Position numbers and translations under genes: made by a program
Notes under the pieces: generated by a model
What the model was told of the DNA's origin: nothing
The model's database searches: none
What the model saw: the letters and a program-made list of their open reading frames with translations, nothing else
In this document: positions 59,537-64,000 of the stretch, piece after piece
How positions within the stretch are numbered: the first letter of the stretch is position 1
How the letters are laid out: every line of letters starts with the position of its first letter
DNA from: RYN-133 sp963785425
GTDB lineage: Bacteria > Actinomycetota > Actinomycetes > Mycobacteriales > Jatrophihabitantaceae
Length of the DNA: 64,000 nt
Reading direction: 5' to 3'
Assembly: GCA_963785425.1 (NCBI GenBank)
Contig: CAWAVG010000004.1
Location: 992,001-1,056,000, forward strand

Positions 59537-60280
59537 ATGACCGGAACCGGGGTGAAGACCGACGCGCTGTTGTCGCGCGCGATCGAGGTCGCCCGCGCGG
59601 CCGCCGTCGACGTCGGCGGCGACACCGTGGGCGAGCACCTCGCGGTCCACACCGACGACGAGCGCCTCGTCACGCACGCGTTCGCGTCGTCGCTGCCGGG
59701 TTACAGCGGCTGGTACTGGGCGGTCACGCTCACCCGCCCGCCCCGTGGCAAGACCCCGACCGTCGACGAGGTCGTGCTGCTTCCCGGCGCAGATGCCCTC
59801 CTCGCCCCGGCGTGGGTGCCGTGGGACAAGCGCATCGCACCCGGCGATCTGGGTCCGGGCGATCTGCTGCCCTCCGATCCCGAGGATCCGCGACTCGTGC
59901 CGGCCTACGTGCTCTCCGACGACCCGGCCGTCGAGCAGGTCGCCTTCGAACTGGGGCTGGGCCGCAAGCGGGTGCTCTCGCGCGACGGCCGGATCGACAT
60001 CGCCGACCGCTGGCAGGCAGGCGACGGCGGACCCGACGCGCCGATGGCCCGGCAGGCTCCCGCGCACTGCGGCACGTGCGCCTTCCTGCTCCCGCTGGCC
60101 GGTGTGCTCGCCGCGAACTTCGGCGTGTGCGGTAACGACATGGCACCGCGCGACGGCCAGGTGGTCAGCGTCGAGTACGGCTGCGGCGCGCACAGCGAGA
60201 CCAAGGTGAAGGTGCCGCCGGTCGCCGATGTCGGGGAGCTCGTCTACGACGACGGCGACGAGATCCTGCCGAGCCGCTGA
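59537..60280 (+). CDS. DUF3027-family protein
   Basis: A 247-residue conserved actinobacterial protein (mycobacterial Rv0877 type). It contains YSGWYWAVTLTRPPR, a central acidic segment with VLLPGADALLAPAWVPW, and a C-terminal Cys-rich part (CGTCAFLL, FGVCGNDMAPRDG, VEYGCGAHSE) that looks like a metal-binding site. No function is known. The ATG at 59537 is chosen for family agreement, although the frame is open for a long way upstream across the divergent transporter gene. Confidence 0.88.
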   Translation: MTGTGVKTDALLSRAIEVARAAAVDVGGDTVGEHLAVHTDDERLVTHAFASSLPGYSGWYWAVTLTRPPRGKTPTVDEVVLLPGADALLAPAWVPWDKRIAPGDLGPGDLLPSDPEDPRLVPAYVLSDDPAVEQVAFELGLGRKRVLSRDGRIDIADRWQAGDGGPDAPMARQAPAHCGTCAFLLPLAGVLAANFGVCGNDMAPRDGQVVSVEYGCGAHSETKVKVPPVADVGELVYDDGDEILPSR

Positions 60281-60296
60281 GAGCCGCTGAGAACCG

Positions 60297-60518
60297 TCAG
60301 AGTGTGCGACCGGCGCGGCGGTGGCGGCCCATGACCACCCAGCCGACCAGGCCGAGCAGCCAGCCGACGAGCGCGGTCCACAGCCAGTCGCGATGGTGGT
60401 GCTCGCCGAGCCAGGTCCAGAACGGCAACAGGACGACGAAGGCGGCGAAGAACAGCGCAGTGCCGACGGCGACGACCGGGCGGGGATTGACCTGCAGCGC
60501 GTCCGGTCGCGTTGTCAC
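60297..60518 (-). CDS. DUF2530 small membrane protein
   Basis: A 73-residue protein with two transmembrane helices (PVVAVGTALFFAAFVVLLPF and LWTALVGWLLGLVGWVVM) separated by a short His-rich loop, matching the actinobacterial DUF2530 family (Rv0879c type). Function unknown. The GTG at 60518 is divergent from marR, leaving a 60-bp shared promoter region. Confidence 0.82.
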   Translation of the reverse strand: MTTRPDALQVNPRPVVAVGTALFFAAFVVLLPFWTWLGEHHHRDWLWTALVGWLLGLVGWVVMGRHRRAGRTL

Positions 60519-60561
60519 GACGCTGAGCGTACGACAGCGGATGTGGCGATGGACCTGATAG

Positions 60562-60574
60562 TTAGCTAGACTAA
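60562..60574. promoter_or_regulatory. MarR-site-like dyad and -10 region before marR
   Basis: TTAG and CTAA are separated by five bases immediately upstream of the marR start. TAGACT at 60567-60572 inside it fits a -10 box that would start transcription at the ATG (60579), giving a leaderless mRNA. MarR proteins often repress through such dyads over their own promoter. Confidence 0.45.
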
Positions 60575-60578
60575 AGAT

Positions 60579-61028
60579 ATGACGGCGGCGACGAAGACGA
60601 CGGGCAAGCGTGCCAGCGCCGAACTCGCCGCTCTGCTGCGCCCGTCGCTGCTGCGGTTGACCCGCCTCATCCGCAACCAGCGTGTGGACATGTCCGTGAC
60701 GCTGACGCAGATCGCGGCGATGGGGACGTTGCACAAGCGCGGTCCGATGAGCGCCGGCGAGCTCGCCGCGTTCGAGAAGGTGCAGCCGCCGTCGATGACC
60801 AAGGTGCTGGCCAATCTCGAGGAGCGTGGCCTCGTCCGGCGCGATGCGCACCCGACCGACAAGCGTCAGGCGATCATCTCGGTCACCGATGCCGGACGCG
60901 ACCTGCTCGAGTCGGAGCGTCGCTCGCGCGATGCCTGGCTCTCGCAGCGCCTGGCCGAACTCACCCCGGACGAGCGCGCCGTGTTGCGCGACGTCGTCCC
61001 CGTTCTCGACAAACTTGCGGAGCAGTGA
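60579..61028 (+). CDS. MarR-family transcriptional regulator
   Basis: A 149-residue winged-helix regulator (mycobacterial Rv0880 type). The recognition region reads QPPSMTKVLANLEERGLVRR and the wing HPTDKRQAIISVTDAG. The next gene, an MFS exporter 10 bp downstream, is the obvious target: MarR-type repressors commonly control adjacent drug or metabolite efflux. No ribosome site precedes the ATG, and the upstream -10-like sequence suggests a leaderless transcript. Confidence 0.92.
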   Translation: MTAATKTTGKRASAELAALLRPSLLRLTRLIRNQRVDMSVTLTQIAAMGTLHKRGPMSAGELAAFEKVQPPSMTKVLANLEERGLVRRDAHPTDKRQAIISVTDAGRDLLESERRSRDAWLSQRLAELTPDERAVLRDVVPVLDKLAEQ

Positions 61029-61038
61029 CACCCCAGCA

Positions 61039-62361
61039 GTGACAGCAATCGCCTCACGTCCCACCGACAAATTCGTCGAATCCGCCGCAGCCGCACCGAG
61101 ACGCATGTTCCGCTCCTTGCGGGTGCGCAACTACCGCCTCTACGCGTCCGGGCAGCTGGTCTCGCTGACCGGCACCTGGATGCAGCGCGTCGCGCAGGAC
61201 TGGCTCGTGCTCGAGCTGACCAACTCCGGCACCGCCCTCGGCATCGTGACTGCGCTGCAGTTCGGTCCCGCGCTCGTGCTCGGTCTCTGGGGCGGCATGC
61301 TCGCCGACCGCGGTGACAAGCGACGACTGCTGCTCGCGACGCAGACGGGCCTGTCGATGGTGGCGCTCGTGCTCGGTCTGCTCGCCGTGACCGGAGTCGT
61401 GCAGTACTGGCACGTGCTCGTGCTGGCCACGGTGCTCGGCCTGATCTCCGCGGTCGACAGCCCCATCCGGCAGTCGTTCGTCGTCGAGATGGTCGGCAAG
61501 GACGATCTGGTCAACGCGGTCGGCATCAACTCGACCATCTTCAACGCCGGGCGCATCCTCGGTCCCGCGGTCGCCGGCGTGATGATCAGCGCGGTCGGTA
61601 CCGGCTGGGCATTCCTGGTCAACGCCGCCTCCAGCGTCGCCGTCCTCGCTGCGCTGATGGCGATGCGCACGGAGGAGTTGCATCCCGCGACGCCGGTGCA
61701 ACGCGGCCGCGGGCAACTGCGCGCCGGCTTCCGTTACGTGCGCGGCCGCGCCGACCTCATGCTGACGATGGTGCTGATCTTCGTCGTCGGCACGTTCGGT
61801 CTGAACTTCGCGATCACGACCGCGCTGATGGCCAAGCAGGTGTTCGACCGCGGCGCGACCGGCTACGGCTTGCTGTCCACCATGCTGGCCGTCGGCGCGT
61901 GCATCGGAGCGATCGTCGCCACGATGCGCCTGCGGCGTCCGTCCCAACTGTTCCTCGTCGGTGCCGCGCTCACGTTCAGCCTGCTCGAGATCGCCTCCGG
62001 GCTGATGCCGAGCTATCTGCTCACCGCCATCGTTCTCGTGCCGACCGGATTGTCGATGCTGACGTTGACGACGGCGTGCAACTCGACGATCCAGCTCGGC
62101 GTCGACCCGACGATGCGCGGACGGGTGATGGCGCTGTACCTGATCTGCTTCATGGGCGGCACCCCGCTCGGCGCGCCGATCGTCGGCTGGCTGGCCGGGG
62201 TCGCCGGACCGCGATGGGGGCTCATCGGCGGCGGCCTGGTGTGCCTGCTGGCCACCGCGGCACTGGCCGGTGCCACGGCGCGACGCCGCGGCATGTCGCG
62301 TGCGGATGTCGCCGACCGGCTGCATGCCGTGCACGCCCTGCCCGCGCTGTCCCACCGCTGA
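61039..62361 (+). CDS. MFS exporter (EntS/MFS_3-like)
   Basis: A 440-residue major facilitator of the EntS-like group with about twelve helices. The hallmark N-terminus MFRSLRVRNYRLYASGQLVSL is followed by WMQRVAQDWLVLELT, and a conserved GGMLADRGDKRR loop lies between helices 2 and 3. Substrate unknown; siderophores, drugs and macrolides are typical. It follows marR after 10 bp and is probably controlled by it. The start is GTG at 61039. Confidence 0.88.
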   Translation: MTAIASRPTDKFVESAAAAPRRMFRSLRVRNYRLYASGQLVSLTGTWMQRVAQDWLVLELTNSGTALGIVTALQFGPALVLGLWGGMLADRGDKRRLLLATQTGLSMVALVLGLLAVTGVVQYWHVLVLATVLGLISAVDSPIRQSFVVEMVGKDDLVNAVGINSTIFNAGRILGPAVAGVMISAVGTGWAFLVNAASSVAVLAALMAMRTEELHPATPVQRGRGQLRAGFRYVRGRADLMLTMVLIFVVGTFGLNFAITTALMAKQVFDRGATGYGLLSTMLAVGACIGAIVATMRLRRPSQLFLVGAALTFSLLEIASGLMPSYLLTAIVLVPTGLSMLTLTTACNSTIQLGVDPTMRGRVMALYLICFMGGTPLGAPIVGWLAGVAGPRWGLIGGGLVCLLATAALAGATARRRGMSRADVADRLHAVHALPALSHR

Positions 62362-62378
62362 CGCGCCACAATCGCGAC

Positions 62379-63164
62379 GTGGACGTCATCGAGGTCGACG
62401 ATCCGGCCGACCCGCGACTGGCCGACTTCCGTGACCTGACCGACGCTGATGTGCGTCCCGACCGTCGCGGCGTCGTGATCGCCGAGGGCGCCAACGCCGT
62501 CGCCCGCCTCGCCCGGTCGGCGTACCCGATGCGCGCGGTGATCGGCGTCGCGAAGCGCATCGACGCGTTGCGTGCCGATCTCGCCGATCGCGACGTGCCT
62601 GCCTACGTGTGCGACAAATGGTTGCTCTCGGACGTGGTCGGGTTCCGCGTCACCCGCGGCGTGCTCGCGGCGGCATCGCGCCCGGCGTCGCCCGATCCCG
62701 GCAGGCTGCTCTCGACGGCGCGACGCATCGCGGTGCTCGAGGGCCTCAACGACTTCGAGAACCTCGGTGCGCTGTTCCGCAACGCGGCCGCCTTCGGCGT
62801 CGAGGCCGTGCTGCTCGACGCGACGTGCGCCGATCCGCTGTACCGGCGCAGCGTCCGGGTGTCGATCGGGCACGTCCTGCGCGTGCCGTTCGCCGTCCTG
62901 CCGGGGAACTGGCCGGACGAGCTCGACCGCGTCAAGCATTACGGCCTGCGGCTGCTGGCGATGACACCGCGTGACTCGGCCGATGACCTGCGCGCGATCG
63001 TGAGACCGCACCGCTGGGCGCTGCTGCTGGGAGCCGAGGGTCCCGGCCTGAGCGAGATCGCTCTGGCGGCCGCCGATCAGCAGGTCCGCATCCCGATGGC
63101 CGGCGACGTCGATTCGCTCAACGTGGCGACCGCGGCGGCGGTCGCCTTCGCCCAGCTCACATGA
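62379..63164 (+). CDS. TrmH/SpoU-family RNA 2'-O-methyltransferase
   Basis: A 261-residue SPOUT methyltransferase (Rv0881 type). It has an N-terminal substrate domain with GVVIAEGANAVARL, and the three SpoU motifs around GLNDFENLGALFRNA, LLLGAEGPGLS and DSLNVATAAAVAF. Target RNA unknown. GTG at 62379, 15 bp after the exporter stop, so likely the same transcript as marR and the exporter. Confidence 0.9.
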   Translation: MDVIEVDDPADPRLADFRDLTDADVRPDRRGVVIAEGANAVARLARSAYPMRAVIGVAKRIDALRADLADRDVPAYVCDKWLLSDVVGFRVTRGVLAAASRPASPDPGRLLSTARRIAVLEGLNDFENLGALFRNAAAFGVEAVLLDATCADPLYRRSVRVSIGHVLRVPFAVLPGNWPDELDRVKHYGLRLLAMTPRDSADDLRAIVRPHRWALLLGAEGPGLSEIALAAADQQVRIPMAGDVDSLNVATAAAVAFAQLT

Positions 63165-63173
63165 TGCCCGGCG

Positions 63174-63515
63174 TCAGAAGCCGTGGAACTCGATCGTCTC
63201 GGCGCCGAAGAACTCGCGCGTGAACGCGACCGCGTCGCTGTTGTGGAACGCCTTGCACGTGTAGATGTCGACGGAGAAGAACACCACCGGGGTGTCCCAC
63301 GCGTAGAAGTGCGCGCCAGAGGTCTCCCAGTGTGTCCAGCCCGCCCAGCCGAACTTCGGTGAGAGGTGCGTCACCGGTTCGGTCAACGGTTTCATGTCGA
63401 GCACCTTGGCGAGCAGCTTCAGGTACTCGACGATGTCGAAGTCGCTGATCGATCGGTCAGGGACGCCCTCGATGACAAGGCGCTGACGATGGATCGCGGG
63501 GGCGAGGTCGCGCAC
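63174..63515 (-). CDS. S-adenosylmethionine decarboxylase-like (SpeD/SpeH-type) protein
   Basis: A 113-residue protein resembling class 1B AdoMet decarboxylases, which self-cleave at a serine to make a pyruvoyl group. The region WETSGAHFYAWD takes the place of the family's ESH self-cleavage site, and VDIYTCK supplies the conserved cysteine. It also has the C-terminal FTREFFGAETIEF helix-strand. The GTG at 63515 has GGGAAGG at good spacing; a longer in-frame ATG would overlap the divergent gene. Whether it decarboxylates AdoMet or another substrate cannot be said. It is isolated from other polyamine genes here. Confidence 0.72.
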   Translation of the reverse strand: MRDLAPAIHRQRLVIEGVPDRSISDFDIVEYLKLLAKVLDMKPLTEPVTHLSPKFGWAGWTHWETSGAHFYAWDTPVVFFSVDIYTCKAFHNSDAVAFTREFFGAETIEFHGF

Positions 63516-63627
63516 GTAACAGAGCCTTCCCCAGAACGCGCGCTGTGTCCCGTGGGCAAATGTGGACGTATCGAAGTCTGTCGAGGAAACCTCTAACTTC
63601 TCGACCGGGTGTGCCGATGGGATCCAC

Positions 63628-64000
63628 GTGGAGTTGAGCCGCGTGGTGGGCCGGCGTGCGATGGCGCGCGCGCTCACGGCTGCCCCGTGGTTCATCCTCA
63701 TCGTCGGTCCCGGCTGGATGTCGGTGGTGTCCAAGCAGGCTCCGGAGCTGGCCCAGACCGTGCTCACCATCTCACTCGCCGCCTTCTTCGTGTTGCTCAC
63801 GACGCGGCTCGTGCTCGCGGCGAAGGCGCAACCGGGACGACGCTCGGCCTTGATCCTCCTGACGACGGGCGTGGTGCTGTTCGCTGCCGGCTCCTCGGTG
63901 TTGAACGGGTCGGGCAACCCCGATGTCACTCATTTCCCGGCGCCGGGCGAGTGGTTGTTCCTCGCGTCGTACCTGGCAATGGCCGGTTACCTGCTGCTCG
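63628..64000 (+). CDS. multi-spanning membrane protein N-terminus, cut by window edge
   Basis: The frame is open from GTG 63628 (or ATG 63661) to the window end, about 124 residues. It shows three to four hydrophobic helices (WFILIVGPGWMSVV, LTISLAAFFVLLTT, LILLTTGVVLFAAGS, WLFLASYLAMAGYLLL). The spacing, and the phrase VTHFPAPGEWLFL, recall the N-terminal membrane sensor of actinobacterial diguanylate cyclase/phosphodiesterase proteins, but the enzymatic part lies outside. The 112-bp gap 63516-63627 before it, shared with the divergent SpeD-like gene, must hold both promoters. Confidence 0.65.
   Translation, partial: MELSRVVGRRAMARALTAAPWFILIVGPGWMSVVSKQAPELAQTVLTISLAAFFVLLTTRLVLAAKAQPGRRSALILLTTGVVLFAAGSSVLNGSGNPDVTHFPAPGEWLFLASYLAMAGYLLL

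Noticed and set aside
57653..60280. An 875-residue plus-strand frame reaching upstream from the DUF3027 gene
   Set aside because: Only the last 247 residues are conserved; the rest is antisense to mqnB and the transporter in GC-rich DNA.
63516..63929. Longer start for the SpeD-like gene (251 residues)
   Set aside because: The extra part is antisense to a membrane protein gene and unlike the decarboxylase family; the GTG at 63515 has a good ribosome site.

Overview
The window is chromosomal DNA of a high-GC actinobacterium. The evidence is base composition, frequent GTG and TTG starts, and several gene orders that I recall from mycobacteria: radA-lpqE / carD-ispD-ispF-cysS-rlmB; a DUF3263 gene followed by a VirR-like gene; an XPB helicase with its partner; and a cspB / transporter / DUF3027 / DUF2530 / marR / trmH block. 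The futalosine menaquinone genes (mqnB, mqnD) are not mycobacterial. They point to a relative such as Frankia, Jatrophihabitans or another deep actinobacterial lineage, but the genus cannot be fixed from sequence alone. I found no transposase, phage, integrase, CRISPR or plasmid gene. This is ordinary core and accessory chromosome.

Layout. 1-8.3 kb: DNA repair (radA), RNA polymerase control (carD), isoprenoid precursors (ispDF), cysteinyl-tRNA synthesis (cysS) and rRNA methylation (rlmB), with an inserted PLP-enzyme/cupin pair and a PAP2 phosphatase. 8.4-11.2 kb: a DUF4188 gene, a shared sugar-ABC ATPase, an acyltransferase and tRNA-Thr. 11.3-20.1 kb: a large secreted S8 protease, the furA-katG oxidative-stress pair, glutamine-dependent NAD synthase and CinA. 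20-25.7 kb: two secreted or lipid-anchored proteins, an unknown conserved protein and a FAD dehydrogenase. 25.8-30 kb: a two-component system, a START-like protein and a cytosine permease/deaminase operon. 30-39.3 kb: a membrane pentapeptide protein, an efflux carrier, a secreted five-repeat protein coupled to a lipoprotein, an acyl-CoA ligase, and a WXG-like/hydrolase pair with type VII export motifs. 39.5-47.4 kb: the VirR-like locus, a SAM riboswitch upstream of thrC, an ECF sigma factor with a giant META-repeat membrane protein, cspA, and groEL under two CIRCE operators. 47.5-64 kb: an antiporter with a UBP zinc finger, lipoproteins, the XPB operon, the mqnBD genes and the Rv0871-Rv0881-like block, ending in a SpeD-like gene and a truncated membrane protein.

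Three things stand out. First, there are two families of short palindromic intergenic elements, each present twice (3720-3800 with 47448-47523; 42076-42140 with 56294-56376). They sit at convergent or 3' gene ends and in three cases touch or overlap stop codons. Second, the small WXG-like protein and the alpha/beta hydrolase whose N-terminal domain carries both W-x-G and YxxxE look like a type VII secretion substrate pair. Third, at least six conserved genes each carry one single-base frameshift, several at C/G runs or in a tandem repeat. They include the probably essential nadE. I read most of these as base-calling or assembly errors; the cinA repeat is the best candidate for true slippage.

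All functions are inferred from recognised motifs and remembered family features. No search was run.
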